From positions 1 to 64,000 of the forward strand of contig NZ_LZZT01000004.1 in assembly GCF_014170305.1 (NCBI RefSeq): a stretch of 64,000 nucleotides of DNA. The letters run 5' to 3'. This document shows positions 34,115 to 45,339 of this stretch, in pieces. The DNA is from Achromobacter sp. UMC71 (lineage in GTDB: Bacteria; Pseudomonadota; Gammaproteobacteria; Burkholderiales; Burkholderiaceae_B). Within the stretch, counting starts at the first letter, position 1. Each line of letters opens with the position of its first letter. A program made the translations under genes and the position numbers. A model generated the notes under the pieces. It was not told where the DNA came from. It made no database searches and saw only the letters and a program-made list of their open reading frames with translations.

Positions 34115-36298
34115 ATGGCCACCTACCAACCGCTCGGCTCGCAAGCGCCCTGGCGGCAACTGACGGTCGAGGCCGGCGACTGGCAGCAGGCAGACCCCGC
34201 GCTGCTGGCCACCATGCTGACCCAGCTGCACTGGATCCGCGCCTTTGAAGAGGCGGTGCTGGACCTGGCCGCCGCCGGCCTGGTGCACGGCCCGGCGCAT
34301 TCGTCGGTGGGCCAGGAAGGCGGCGCCGTCGGCTCGGTGCTGGCGCTGGGCGCCGGCGACCAGATCAACGGCTCGCATCGCGGCCACCACCAGTTCCTGG
34401 CCAAGGCACTGCAACACGTCGCGCCGCTGGGCCTGGACCCGCGCAACCCGCTGACGCCCGCCATCGACGAAGTGCTGCACAAGACGCTGGCCGAGATCAT
34501 GGGCCTGGCACAGGGCTATTGCCGCGGCCGCGGCGGCAGCATGCACCTGCGCTGGCTGGAAGCCGGCGCGCTGGGCACCAATGCCATCGTCGGCGGCGGC
34601 GTGCCGCTGGCGGCCGGGGCCGCCTGGGCGCACCGCCACGCCGGCACCGACCGCGTGGCCGTGACGTACTTCGGTGACGGCGCGGTGAACATCGGCTCGG
34701 TGCTGGAAACGATGAACCTGACCGCCGCGTGGAAGACGCCGCTGTGCTTTTTCATCGAGAACAACCGCTACGCCGTGTCGACCACGGTGGAAGAATCCAC
34801 CGCCGAGCCGCGCCTGTCGGCCCGCGGCCAGGCCTTCAACATCCCCGCCTGGCAAGTGGACGGCATGGACCCGCTGGCCGTGCACCTGGCCATGTCCGAA
34901 GCCGTGGCCCACATGCGCGCCGGCAACGGCCCGACCATCATCGAAGTGGACGTGTACCGCTTCTTCCACCAGAACGGCCCCTTCCCCGGCAGCGCTTTCG
35001 GCTATCGCAGCAAGGACGAAGAAGCGCAATGGCGCCGCCGCGATCCGCTGGACAAGATCGCCGCGGAAATGATCGGCCGCCAGCTGATCACGCAGACAGA
35101 GGTCGATGCGCTGCGCCAGCAATGCAAGGACGTGATGAAGGACGTGACGGGCCGCCTGACCGAAGCCGCCGACGGCGGCAAGCGCCGCGTGCGCGCCGAC
35201 CTGTGGCCGCGCCCGGACTTCCGCGACGTGGGCCTGCGCAGCGACGGCTCGGAGCTGGCCGGCCTGCGCTACCAGGATACCGACGACCATGCCGGCGCCC
35301 GCGTCGAACGTAAGTTCGTGGATGCCGTGGCCGACGTGCTGGACCGCCGCATGGAAACCGATCCGGGCGTGGTGGTGCTGGGGGAAGACGTGCACCGCCT
35401 GAAGGGCGGCACCAACGGCGCCACCCGCGGCCTGAAGGACAAATACCCCGACCGCGTGCTGGGCACGCCGATTTCCGAAAACGCCTTCGCCGGCCTGGGC
35501 GGCGGCCTGGCCATGGACGGCCGCTACAAGCCGGTGGTGGAATTCATGTACCCCGACTTCATGTGGGTCGCGGCCGACCAGATCTTCAACCAGATCGGCA
35601 AGGCCCGCCACATGTTCGGCGGCGACATCGACGTGCCGTTCGTGCTGCGCACCAAGGTTGCAATGGGCACGGGCTACGGCTCGCAGCACTCGATGGATCC
35701 GGCCGGCGTGTTTGCCACCGCGCCGGGCTGGCGCATCGTCGCCCCGTCCACACCCTACGAATACATCGGCCTGATGAACACCGCGCTGGCCTCCAAGGAC
35801 CCGGTGCTGGTGATCGAGCATGTGGATCTGTACGCCTCGTCGGGCGACGTGCCCGAGGGTGACCTGGATTACGCCATTCCCTTCGGCCGCGCGCGCGTGC
35901 GCCGCAGCGGCAGCAAGGTCACGGTGCTGACCTACCTGTCGATGGTCAGCCGCGCCCTGAAAGCGGCCGAAGAGGCCGGCGTGGATGCCGAAGTCATCGA
36001 CCTGCGCACGCTGGACCGCGCCAGCCTGGACTGGGACACCATCGGCGCCAGCATCCAGAAGACCAACAACGTGCTGATCGTGGAGCAAGGCGCGCGGGGC
36101 ACGTCCTACGGCGCCATGCTGGCCGACGAGATCCAGCGCCGCTATTTCGACTGGCTGGACCAGCCGGTCAAGCGCGTGACGGGCGGCGAAGCCTCGCCCA
36201 GCATCTCTAAGGTGCTGGAACGCGCGGCCTTTGCCGATACCGAGGAAGTGATCGCCGGCCTGGCCGATGTGATGGCCGATCTGGGAGAACGGGCATGA
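34115..36298 (+). CDS. fused E1 alpha-beta subunit of a 2-oxoacid dehydrogenase complex
   Basis: A 727-residue thiamine-diphosphate enzyme that joins the alpha and beta chains of a branched-chain/acetoin-type E1 in one frame. Residues about 30-340 are the alpha part, with the ThDP motif YFGDGAVNIGSVLETMNLTA (quoted in part: GDGAVNIGSVLETMN) and downstream ENN. Residues about 385-727 are the beta part (VVVLGEDVHRLKGGTNGAT; TPISENAFAGLGGGLAMDG). It decarboxylates a 2-oxo acid or acetoin-like ketone and passes the acyl group to E2. GGAG precedes the ATG; the stop overlaps the VOC gene (ATGA). Confidence 0.9.
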   Translation: MATYQPLGSQAPWRQLTVEAGDWQQADPALLATMLTQLHWIRAFEEAVLDLAAAGLVHGPAHSSVGQEGGAVGSVLALGAGDQINGSHRGHHQFLAKALQHVAPLGLDPRNPLTPAIDEVLHKTLAEIMGLAQGYCRGRGGSMHLRWLEAGALGTNAIVGGGVPLAAGAAWAHRHAGTDRVAVTYFGDGAVNIGSVLETMNLTAAWKTPLCFFIENNRYAVSTTVEESTAEPRLSARGQAFNIPAWQVDGMDPLAVHLAMSEAVAHMRAGNGPTIIEVDVYRFFHQNGPFPGSAFGYRSKDEEAQWRRRDPLDKIAAEMIGRQLITQTEVDALRQQCKDVMKDVTGRLTEAADGGKRRVRADLWPRPDFRDVGLRSDGSELAGLRYQDTDDHAGARVERKFVDAVADVLDRRMETDPGVVVLGEDVHRLKGGTNGATRGLKDKYPDRVLGTPISENAFAGLGGGLAMDGRYKPVVEFMYPDFMWVAADQIFNQIGKARHMFGGDIDVPFVLRTKVAMGTGYGSQHSMDPAGVFATAPGWRIVAPSTPYEYIGLMNTALASKDPVLVIEHVDLYASSGDVPEGDLDYAIPFGRARVRRSGSKVTVLTYLSMVSRALKAAEEAGVDAEVIDLRTLDRASLDWDTIGASIQKTNNVLIVEQGARGTSYGAMLADEIQRRYFDWLDQPVKRVTGGEASPSISKVLERAAFADTEEVIAGLADVMADLGERA

Positions 36299-36786
36299 GC
36301 GCCACCCTGAAGATGACCGTGCCGATGGAAGTCGGCCTGTGCTGCGCCGACCTGGACGCGATGCTGGCGTTCTACACCGAGGTGGTCGGCCTGGCGCTGG
36401 TGAACCGCGTCAGCGTGCCGGCCGACAAGGCCCAGGCCACCGGCCTGACGCGCCACGGCTACGCTGTGGCGCGTCTGCAGACCAGCTACGGCGAACGCAT
36501 CAAGCTGCTGCAACCCGCCACGGCGCCAGAAGCAGCCGTGCGCGGCGCCGCCATCCTGGACCGCCAGGGCACGACCTACCTGACCTTCATCGTGAAGGAC
36601 CTGGCCGGCACCGTCGCCCGCCTGCAATCGCGCGGCGTGGTCTTCGACAGCGCACCCGCGCCGATGCAGGTGCGCCCCGGCACCTGGCTGGCGTTCTTCC
36701 GCGACCCCGAAGGCAATGTGCTGGAACTGGTCGAATACGACGACCCGGCGGCCTACCGGCCCGACCTGGCCGTGCACGCTGAATAG
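36295..36786 (+). CDS. VOC-superfamily (glyoxalase/dioxygenase fold) protein
   Basis: A 163-residue protein of the vicinal oxygen chelate superfamily: two beta-alpha-beta-beta-beta units, the first VGLCCADLDAMLAFYTEVVG and the second TYLTFIVKDLAGTVARLQ (in part), ending FFRDPEGNVLELVEYD. The final Glu-containing strand is a usual metal ligand. It lies between E1 and E2 and overlaps the E1 gene by four bases, an unusual place that suggests an isomerase, epimerase or lyase role on the pathway intermediate. Exact reaction unknown. Confidence 0.85.
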   Translation: MSATLKMTVPMEVGLCCADLDAMLAFYTEVVGLALVNRVSVPADKAQATGLTRHGYAVARLQTSYGERIKLLQPATAPEAAVRGAAILDRQGTTYLTFIVKDLAGTVARLQSRGVVFDSAPAPMQVRPGTWLAFFRDPEGNVLELVEYDDPAAYRPDLAVHAE

Positions 36787-36796
36787 GACGAACAAC

Positions 36797-38107
36797 GTGG
36801 CAACCCTTATCAAACTCCCCTCCGTCGCGGCCGACACCGACGGCGGCACGCTGCATCAGTGGCTCAAGCAGGAAGGCGATACCGTCGCCGTCGGCGACGC
36901 CCTGGCGGAAATCGAAACCGAGAAAGCCATCGTCGAGATCAATGCCGAGCAGGCTGGCGTGCTGGGCCGCATCGTGGTGCCGGCCGGCGCCGCGTCGGTA
37001 CCGATCAACACGGTGATCGGCGTGCTGCTGGCGCCGGGCGAAGGCGCGGCCGAGATCGAGCAGGCCCTGGCACAGGGCGGCGTGGCAGCAAAGCCGGTGG
37101 CAAGCGGCGCGGGTGCGGCAGCGCCGGCGGACAATGCCGCCGCGCCGGCGCAAGCAGGCAGTGCGGGCGCGTCGACCGGCGCCGCCACGGCACCGGCCGC
37201 CGCGGCAACGGCCGCCGCAACAATCGCTGCAACGGCTGCGCCCGCCACGGCCGGCGGCCGCCTGTTCGCCAGCCCGCTCGCCCGCCGCCTGGCCGCGCAA
37301 TGGCATGTGAACCTGCTGGACGTGCAAGGCACCGGCCCGCGCGGCCGCATCGTGCGCCGCGACGTCGAAGCCGCGCGCGGCCGCGCCCCGGCCCCCGCTG
37401 TCGCTACCACCCAGGCCGCCCGCGCCGCGGCTCGCCGCGTACCGCACACCGGCATGCGCCGCGCCATCGCCCGCCGCCTGACCGAAAGCAAGCAGCACGT
37501 GCCGCACTTCTACCTGACGCTCGATTGCCGCATGGACGCCCTGCTGGCCCTGCGCGCGCAAGCCAACCACGGCGGCGCGGTCAAGCTGTCGGTCAACGAC
37601 TTCATCGTGCGCGCCGCCGCCCTGGCGCTGCGCGAAGTGCCTGAGGTGAACGTCAGCTGGCATGACGATGCCATCGAATTCCATGCGGGCGCCAACGTCA
37701 GCGTGGCCGTGGCCACCGACGGCGGCCTGGTCACGCCCATCGTGCGCGACGCCGATGTCAAATCGCTGTCCGCCATTGCGGCGGAAATCGTGGAGCTGGC
37801 CGGACGCGCCAAGATCAACCGCTTGAAGCCCGAGGAATTCACCGGCGGTTCGCTCACGGTCAGCAACCTGGGCATGTATGGCATCAAGCAGTTCGCCGCC
37901 ATCATCAACCCGCCCCAGGCCGCGATTCTGGCGGTAGGCGCGGCCGAACGCCGCCCCGTGGTCGGCGAGAACGGCGACCTGATCGCCGCCACCGTCATGA
38001 CTGTCACGCTGTCGGCCGATCATCGCGCGGTGGACGGCGCCGTCGGCGCGCGCTGGCTGGCCGCCTTCAAGGCGCTGATCGAGAACCCCGTGCGTATTCT
38101 GCTGTGA
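36797..38107 (+). CDS. dihydrolipoamide acyltransferase (E2) of 2-oxoacid dehydrogenase complex
   Basis: A 436-residue E2. A GTG start at 36797 follows AGGACG. Lipoyl domain at residues 1-75 with the modified Lys in EIETEKAIVEI. A flexible Ala/Pro-rich linker of about 60 residues follows, then the peripheral-subunit-binding domain (SPLARRLAAQWHVNLLDVQG, in part) and the catalytic domain with the active-site motif DHRAVDGAVGARW near the end. It takes the acyl group from the fused E1 and gives it to CoA. The E3 gene follows after eight bases. Confidence 0.93.
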   Translation: MATLIKLPSVAADTDGGTLHQWLKQEGDTVAVGDALAEIETEKAIVEINAEQAGVLGRIVVPAGAASVPINTVIGVLLAPGEGAAEIEQALAQGGVAAKPVASGAGAAAPADNAAAPAQAGSAGASTGAATAPAAAATAAATIAATAAPATAGGRLFASPLARRLAAQWHVNLLDVQGTGPRGRIVRRDVEAARGRAPAPAVATTQAARAAARRVPHTGMRRAIARRLTESKQHVPHFYLTLDCRMDALLALRAQANHGGAVKLSVNDFIVRAAALALREVPEVNVSWHDDAIEFHAGANVSVAVATDGGLVTPIVRDADVKSLSAIAAEIVELAGRAKINRLKPEEFTGGSLTVSNLGMYGIKQFAAIINPPQAAILAVGAAERRPVVGENGDLIAATVMTVTLSADHRAVDGAVGARWLAAFKALIENPVRILL

Positions 38108-38115
38108 GCCCCGCC

Positions 38116-39513
<1,398 letters not shown>

Positions 39514-39542
39514 AGCGAGGCATGCACGAAGTGCGCGGTGTT

Positions 39543-39578
39543 CAGTGCCAGGCGCAACCGCGCCTGGCACTGCCGTTT
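39543..39578. terminator. terminator between E3 gene and convergent LysR gene
   Basis: A 13-bp perfect stem (39543..39555 with 39560..39572), loop AACC, followed by a short T-run (TTT). It lies between two convergent genes and overlaps the LysR stop, so it can serve both strands. Confidence 0.8.
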
Positions 39579-40459
39579 CAAAGCCGGCTGGCGAAGAAAT
39601 CCAGAAAACACGCAATCCGCCGCGACAGCTGCGTATTGCGGTAGTACACCGCATGCATCGGCTGCAGATAGTCGGTGTGGATGTCTTCCATGACCCTGAC
39701 CAACCGTCCCGCATCCAGGTCTTCCTGGGAAACAAAGTCGGACAGGCACGCAATCCCCACCCCCCGCAACGCCAGCTGCCGCTGGGTTTCCCCGCTGGAG
39801 GTCGCGAGCGTAGGCGTCGCGAGATAACTCGAGCCGCCCGCATGACGCAACGGCCAGACGTTCAGGCTTTCGGGCTGCGTAAACCCAAGCAGCTCATGCC
39901 CGTCCAGATCTTCGACGGTCCGCGGAACACCACGCCGCGCAAGATATTCGGGACTCGCCATCAACCACCGCGGCCGAGGCCGCAATGGCCGCGCGTGCAA
40001 GGTCGAATCGTTCAACGGCCCCATGCGCAGCGCCACATCCGTGCGATGTTCGATCAGATCGACGATCCGGTCATTGCTGGTCAGCTCCAACGAAATCGCC
40101 GGATACTCCCGCCGAAAGTCCGCCACATGCGGCACTACGCAATGCAACATGACCGGCACCGACGCATCCACCCGCAACCGCCCCGCCGGCTGCTGATTCA
40201 CGATGCGCATGCACTCTTCGGCCTCTTCCAACGACTGCACAATCTGCCGCGCCTTCTGCAGAAAATGCGCCCCCTCGGCCGTCAGCTCCATCCGCCGCGT
40301 CGTCCGCGTCAACAGCGCGACCCCCAAATCCTCTTCCAACCGCGACAACCCCCGACTCACCCCCGAAGCCGTCTGCCCCAGCATTTCAGCGGCAGCACTC
40401 ATCGAACCCGCATCGACGACACCCAGAAAAAGGCGTAAAGCTTCAGAATTGAGGGCCAT
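39578..40459 (-). CDS. LysR-family transcriptional regulator
   Basis: A 293-residue LysR protein. HTH: LRLFLGVVDAGSMSAAAEML and SGVSRGLSRLEEDLG. Effector domain with GRLRVDASVPVMLHCVVP. It belongs to the AaeR/DmlR-like subgroup (LTRTTRRMELTAEG). It is convergent with the E3 gene and has no divergent partner within 690 bases, so no target is suggested by context. Confidence 0.87.
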   Translation of the reverse strand: MALNSEALRLFLGVVDAGSMSAAAEMLGQTASGVSRGLSRLEEDLGVALLTRTTRRMELTAEGAHFLQKARQIVQSLEEAEECMRIVNQQPAGRLRVDASVPVMLHCVVPHVADFRREYPAISLELTSNDRIVDLIEHRTDVALRMGPLNDSTLHARPLRPRPRWLMASPEYLARRGVPRTVEDLDGHELLGFTQPESLNVWPLRHAGGSSYLATPTLATSSGETQRQLALRGVGIACLSDFVSQEDLDAGRLVRVMEDIHTDYLQPMHAVYYRNTQLSRRIACFLDFFASRL

Positions 40460-40790
40460 TTTTGATTCCCGATCACAAGTCCCCAGATTCTATAGCGACC
40501 GCACGACTTAATCCGGCCCCCGAAGCGCCCGCACCGCAAAGGGCCAACACCTGGAACATCGCAGGCCCACGATCAGCACGTAAGCCATCGCCAAAGCTCG
40601 AGCGGCGCGAATACCGCGATGTTCCACGCTACCGCGCAGCGCCGGATGGGCGGCGCGCGAGACGGTCAGCCTGCGCAAACCGATACCTGTCGCGCCGCCC
40701 ATCACCGCCCCTCCCCCCTGACTGCGAACCACTAGAAAACCGCTCCCCACCCGCGCGAAGCGCACCCCCACCACAGTCAACAACCCAAAT
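40460..40790. other. 330-base gene-free stretch
   Basis: Between the LysR gene and structured repeat copy B. The LysR promoter should lie at the left end, where the sequence is less GC-rich (40460..40520). I see no gene with normal codon use and no further regulatory motif. Confidence 0.4.
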
Positions 40791-41062
40791 GCCAAACGCG
40801 GCCGCCCGCGCGGCCGCGGCTTGGCGACCCTGTAGATCCCATTCCCCGAACACGGGTCTGGCAACGCGACGAGTCTCAAAGGACGTAGCCCGTCTGGGCG
40901 GCGGCTTGCGCAGTGGGCAACCTCGATGCGCCCGAGGGAATCTGAAGGCCGTCGCCAAAGGCGACAACGAAGATGACGAGGGGGAAGTCCGGAGCGAACG
41001 CTCCGGACCGCAATCGTGGGCGCCCACTGCGCAAGCCGCCGCCCAGACGGGCGACCTACGAA
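40791..41062 (+). repeat. structured intergenic repeat, copy B
   Basis: Begins with the 35-bp palindrome shared with 216..250 (40791..40825). Outer arms 40888..40918 and 41022..41052 are 31-bp perfect complements whose sequence differs from copy A over most of the length. Core: ATGCGCCCGAGGGAA (40926..40940), hairpin 40951..40956 with 40960..40965, hairpin 40987..40995 with 41000..41008, then CCGCAATCGTGGGCGCCC. Stem bases differ from copy A in a compensated way. It ends GACCTACGAAG as in copy A. It lies downstream of the ilvD terminator. Confidence 0.85.
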
Positions 41063-41100
41063 GCACCCAGTCCCCACAACAAAGCAAATTCCCAACCCAC

Positions 41101-41132
41101 AATAAAAAACGGCGCCCTAAAAAAGGCGCCGT
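41101..41132 (-). terminator. ilvD terminator
   Basis: On the minus strand: 8-bp stem ACGGCGCC with GGCGCCGT (41125..41132 and 41109..41116), an 8-base loop, then a T-rich run TTTTTATT. Placed 22 bases after the ilvD stop codon. Confidence 0.85.
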
Positions 41133-41153
41133 CTTCCAAGCATCAAAACAGGT

Positions 41154-43016
41154 TCAACGCTTCTGCTTCAACTGCGACAAATCCCGCACCGCCCCCCGAT
41201 CCGCAGAAGTCGCCAACGCCGCATAAGCCTGCAACGCCAACGACACCACCCGCTCCCGATCCACAGGCTCCCAGGCATTCTCCCGGGCATTCATCGCCGC
41301 CCGACGCCGAGCCAGTTCGTCATCCGACACCGCCAAATGCATCTTCCGGTTCGGAATATCGATCTCGATCGTATCGCCATCTTCCACCAGCCCGATCGTG
41401 CCGCCTTCCGCCGCCTCCGGCGACGCATGCCCGATCACCAGCCCCGACGAGCCGCCCGAGAAACGTCCGTCCGTAAACAGCGCGCACGTCTTGCCCAGGC
41501 CCTTGGACTTCAGATAGGACGTCGGGTACAGCATCTCTTGCATCCCCGGACCGCCCTTCGGGCCTTCGTAGCGGATCACCACCACGTCGCCCGCCACGAT
41601 CTTGTCGCCCAGAATGCCTTCCACCGCGTCGTCCTGGCTCTCGAACACCCGCGCGCGGCCCGTGAAGACCCACTGCGACTCGTCCACGCCCGCCGTCTTC
41701 ACAATGCAGCCCTTCTCGGCCAGGTTGCCGTACAGCACTGCCAGGCCGCCGTCCTTCGAGTAGGCGTTTTCCTTGCTGCGGATGCAGCCCGTCTTGCGGT
41801 CCGTATCCAGCGTCAGGAACGTCGCGTCCTGGCTGAACGCCACCGTCGTCGGGATGCCGCCCGGCGCCGCGCGGTAGAACTTCTGCGCCGCTTCGCCGGC
41901 GCCGCCCGCCACGTCCCACTGCTGGATCGCATTGCCCAGCGTGCCGCTGTGCACGTTGCCGCAGGACAGGTCCAGCAGATCCGCGCGCGCCAATTCACCC
42001 AGGATGCCCAGGATGCCGCCGGCGCGGTGCACGTCTTCGATGTGGTACTTGTCCGTGGCCGGCGCCGCCTTGCACAGGCACGGCACCTTGCGCGAAATGC
42101 GGTCGATGTCGGCCATCGTGAAATCCACGCCCGCTTCCTGCGCCGCGGCCAGCAAATGCAGCACCGTATTGGTCGAACCGCCCATCGCCACGTCCAGCGC
42201 CATCGCGTTTTGGAACGCGGCCTTGGTCGCGATATTGCGCGGCAGCACCGATTCGTCTTCTTCCACGTAGTAGCGGCGGCACAGGTCCACCACCAGGCGG
42301 CCGGCTTGCTCGAACAGGCCCTTGCGCCAGGCGTGCGTGGCCACGATCGTGCCGTTGCCCGGCAGCGCCAGGCCGATGGCCTCGGTCAGACAGTTCATCG
42401 AATTGGCCGTGAACATGCCGGAACAGGAGCCGCAGGTCGGGCAGGCGCTGCGTTCGACTTCCGCCACTTCCGCGTCCGACACCTTCGGGTCGGCGGCCTT
42501 GATCATCGCGTCGATCAGGTCGATCTTGGCGATCACCTTGCCGTCCGTCGGCGACTTGACCTTGCCGGCCTCCATCGGGCCGCCGGACACGAACACCACC
42601 GGGATGTTCAGGCGCATCGCGGCCATCAGCATCCCCGGGGTGATCTTGTCGCAGTTCGAGATGCAGACCATGGCGTCGGCGCAGTGCGCGTTGACCATGT
42701 ATTCCACCGAGTCGGCGATCAGCTCGCGCGACGGCAGCGAATACAGCATGCCACCGTGGCCCATGGCGATACCGTCATCGACGGCGATGGTGTTGAATTC
42801 CTTGGCAACGCCGCCGGCGGCTTCGATTTCCTTGGCGACCAGCGCGCCCAGGTCGCGCAGGTGCACGTGGCCCGGCACGAACTGCGTGAACGAGTTGACC
42901 ACCGCGATGATCGGCTTGCCGAAGTCGCCGTCCTTCATGCCGGTGGCGCGCCACAGGGCGCGGGCGCCGGCCATATTGCGGCCGTGGGTCGAAGTGCGGG
43001 AACGGTAGTGCGGCAT
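41154..43016 (-). CDS. ilvD: dihydroxy-acid dehydratase
   Basis: A 620-residue iron-sulfur dehydratase of valine, isoleucine and pantothenate synthesis (2,3-dihydroxy acid to 2-oxo acid). Starts [20 protein letters not shown]. Cluster cysteines lie in [11 protein letters not shown] (around 120) and [17 protein letters not shown] (around 195). The motif [20 protein letters not shown] near residue 500 is diagnostic. The length fits the long, E. coli-like class. Expressed on its own with a clear terminator. Confidence 0.95.
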   Translation of the reverse strand: MPHYRSRTSTHGRNMAGARALWRATGMKDGDFGKPIIAVVNSFTQFVPGHVHLRDLGALVAKEIEAAGGVAKEFNTIAVDDGIAMGHGGMLYSLPSRELIADSVEYMVNAHCADAMVCISNCDKITPGMLMAAMRLNIPVVFVSGGPMEAGKVKSPTDGKVIAKIDLIDAMIKAADPKVSDAEVAEVERSACPTCGSCSGMFTANSMNCLTEAIGLALPGNGTIVATHAWRKGLFEQAGRLVVDLCRRYYVEEDESVLPRNIATKAAFQNAMALDVAMGGSTNTVLHLLAAAQEAGVDFTMADIDRISRKVPCLCKAAPATDKYHIEDVHRAGGILGILGELARADLLDLSCGNVHSGTLGNAIQQWDVAGGAGEAAQKFYRAAPGGIPTTVAFSQDATFLTLDTDRKTGCIRSKENAYSKDGGLAVLYGNLAEKGCIVKTAGVDESQWVFTGRARVFESQDDAVEGILGDKIVAGDVVVIRYEGPKGGPGMQEMLYPTSYLKSKGLGKTCALFTDGRFSGGSSGLVIGHASPEAAEGGTIGLVEDGDTIEIDIPNRKMHLAVSDDELARRRAAMNARENAWEPVDRERVVSLALQAYAALATSADRGAVRDLSQLKQKR

Positions 43017-43117
43017 GATCTTGTCTCAGGCGGTTAGCGTGGGCGGCAAAACGGTAAATAATACGCTGGTTCCGGCCGGCGGCGCCCGTAGACCGCCCCG
43101 GGGCCGTTACATGGCCA

Positions 43118-43960
43118 TCAGGCGGACGCCGCGCCGCGGGCCGCGAACGCGCTGGGCGGCTCGCCCAGGGCCTTGCGAAACATGGCCGCGAATGCGCTCG
43201 GGCTCTCGTAGCCCAGGTCCAGCGCCACATCCAGCACCCGGTCGCCGCGCGCCAATCGTTCCATCGCCGCCAGCAGCCGCGCCTGCTGGCGCCAGCGGCC
43301 AAACGTCATGCCCGTGTGCCGCAGGAACAGCCGATGCACCGTCTTGGGGTCCACCCCCAACTCCCGTGCCCAGTCGGCCGCGCCCGCCTGGCGCTCGGGA
43401 TGGCGCACGATGGCGCGGCAGATGCGCGCCAGGCGCGGCTCGGACGGCTGCGGCAAATGCAGCGGCAGCACCGGTTCTTGCTTCAGTTCATCCAGCAGCA
43501 GCATCATCAGGCGGCCGTCGCGCGTGCCTGGCTTCCAGTCCAGCGGCACTTCGGCCGCCGCCACCATCAGCTCGCGCAACAGCGGGGAAATCGACAGCAC
43601 GCAGCACTCGGCCGGCAGATGCGCCACCGCCCCCGGCTCGACGAAGACCGTGCGCATGCGCGGCTCGCCGCTCATGCGGATGGCGTGCGGCATCCACGCC
43701 GGCACCCAGACGCCGCGGGTCGGCGGCACCACCCAGATGCCGGCGTCGGTATCCACCACCATCACGCCCGAGATCGCATACAGCAGCTGCGACCGGCGAT
43801 GCCGGTGGCGCCGCACGCGGTAGCCGTCCTCGTAGTCCACCGCCAGCCCGGCCACCGGGCGCAGCGAGGATTCGTAAGGGAACAGGTCCAGATCGGCCGG
43901 TTTGCGTGCCTTGGCAAGCGGCGACGGGGAAGCGGATTTGTCCATTTTGCGATGGTTCAT
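43118..43960 (-). CDS. AraC-family transcriptional regulator with cupin sensor domain
   Basis: A 280-residue regulator. Residues about 40-130 form a cupin-like domain ([37 protein letters not shown]). The C-terminal 100 residues hold two HTH units ([20 protein letters not shown] and [20 protein letters not shown], each in part), then [10 protein letters not shown]. It is divergent from the leuA-like gene. The inducer is unknown. An internal ATG (residue 6) is an alternative start. Confidence 0.88.
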   Translation of the reverse strand: MNHRKMDKSASPSPLAKARKPADLDLFPYESSLRPVAGLAVDYEDGYRVRRHRHRRSQLLYAISGVMVVDTDAGIWVVPPTRGVWVPAWMPHAIRMSGEPRMRTVFVEPGAVAHLPAECCVLSISPLLRELMVAAAEVPLDWKPGTRDGRLMMLLLDELKQEPVLPLHLPQPSEPRLARICRAIVRHPERQAGAADWARELGVDPKTVHRLFLRHTGMTFGRWRQQARLLAAMERLARGDRVLDVALDLGYESPSAFAAMFRKALGEPPSAFAARGAASA

Positions 43961-44301
43961 GCCTGGATAACGTTAGACGGTCTGATCGAGTGTACCTAGC
44001 ATCCTGGCTTGCTCACCTGATTTCCCTGTTGGTCACCGCACATCATGTCCGCCCGCCCGTCCGCCGCCAGCCTCCGTCCCGCGATATGCGGGGCGGGCGC
44101 CCGTTGCCTGGACAAGTCCGCCGCGACATGCCCGTCGGCGTGCCTGCCGCTACGACTAGCGCGCGGTTGCCGGGCCTTGCGCCCCGTGGCCGCCCGGCAG
44201 CCCCGGGCCCTCTGACGGGCCCGTTCGCCACCTCCCCTGCCCGACCGCCGCCGCCAGCCGGCGGCCCACAGACGCCGCGCCCTCGCGCGGCCGGAGGTTT
44301 C
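43961..44301. promoter_or_regulatory. 340-base divergent region, AraC gene / leuA-like gene
   Basis: No gene is supported. The left end (43970..44045) is less GC-rich and should contain the promoters. GGAGG at 44293..44297 is the ribosome site for the leuA-like gene. I see no clear leader peptide with a Leu run or attenuator hairpin, as might be expected for a leucine biosynthetic gene. Confidence 0.4.
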
Positions 44302-45339
44302 ATGCTGAACCAACCCCAACACAAGTACCGCCCCGTCCAACCCTTTTCGCGCGACTACGCCCAGCGCACCTGGCCCACCCGCCGCCTGACCGCGCCGCCC
44401 ATATGGATGAGCACCGACATGCGCGACGGCAACCAGGCGCTGATCGAACCCATGGATGCGGCGCGCAAGCTGCGCTTCTTTGAACAACTGGTGGCGGTGG
44501 GACTCAAGGAGATCGAGGTGGCCTTTCCATCCGCCTCGGACACCGACTTCAATTTCGTGCGCAAGCTGATCGAGGAAAACCGCATCCCCGCGGACGTCAC
44601 CATCGAGGTGCTGACCCAGTCCCGCCCCGACCTGATCGCGCGTACGTTTGAAGCGCTGCTCGGCGCGCCCCGGGCCATCGTGCACCTGTACAACCCGATA
44701 GCGCCGCAGTGGCGCCGCATCGTGTTCGGCATGAGCCGCGCCGAGATCAAGGAGATCGCCCTGGCCGGCACCCGCCAGATCCGCGCGCTGGCCGATGCGC
44801 ATCCGGAAACGGAGTGGATCTATGAATACTCACCCGAGACCTTCAGCCTGGCCGAGCTGGATTTCGCGCTGGAGGTCTGCGATGCGGTCAGCGCCATCTG
44901 GGGGCCCACGCCCGAACGCAAGATGATCATCAACCTGCCGTCCACGGTGGAGTGCAGCACGGCCAACGTGTACGCGGACCAGATCGAATGGATGCACCGC
45001 CATCTGGCGCGGCGCGACAGCATCGTGCTGAGCGTGCATCCGCACAACGATCGCGGCACGGCGGTGGCCTCGGCCGAGCTGGCGGTGATGGCGGGCGCCG
45101 ACCGCGTGGAAGGCTGCCTGTTCGGCAACGGCGAGCGCACCGGCAACGTCGACCTGGTGACGCTGGCCATGAACCTGGATACGCAAGGTATCGCGAGCGG
45201 CCTGGACTTTTCGGACATGGCCGCGGTGCGCGATTGCGTCCAGGCCTGCAACCAGCTGCCGGTGGATGTGTTCCACCCTTACGCGTTCACCCCCGCAACG
45301 CCAGCAACGCTTCCTGCAGGTGACGCAGGCCGCGGCTGA
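44302..45339 (+). pseudogene. leuA: 3'-truncated 2-isopropylmalate synthase (type 2 leuA-like)
   Basis: The first about 328 residues read as a type-2 (actinobacterial/fungal-like) 2-isopropylmalate synthase: [20 protein letters not shown] (in part), catalytic DMRDGNQAL, metal-binding [12 protein letters not shown] and [17 protein letters not shown]. Full enzymes have about 560 residues. Homology stops after [12 protein letters not shown], where relatives continue GGDLVFTAFSGSHQDAI, and the last 18 codons are out-of-family sequence that overlaps the end of the opposing LysR gene. The last barrel elements and the regulatory domain are missing, so it is probably inactive. A separate function for the fragment cannot be excluded. 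Confidence 0.8.

Noticed and set aside
40973-41476. Open frames such as NAAARAAAAWRPC-type proteins shared by repeat copies A and B
   Set aside because: The similarity between copies comes from the nucleotide repeat itself. Frames differ in length and are lost in copies C and D, so protein-level selection is not supported.
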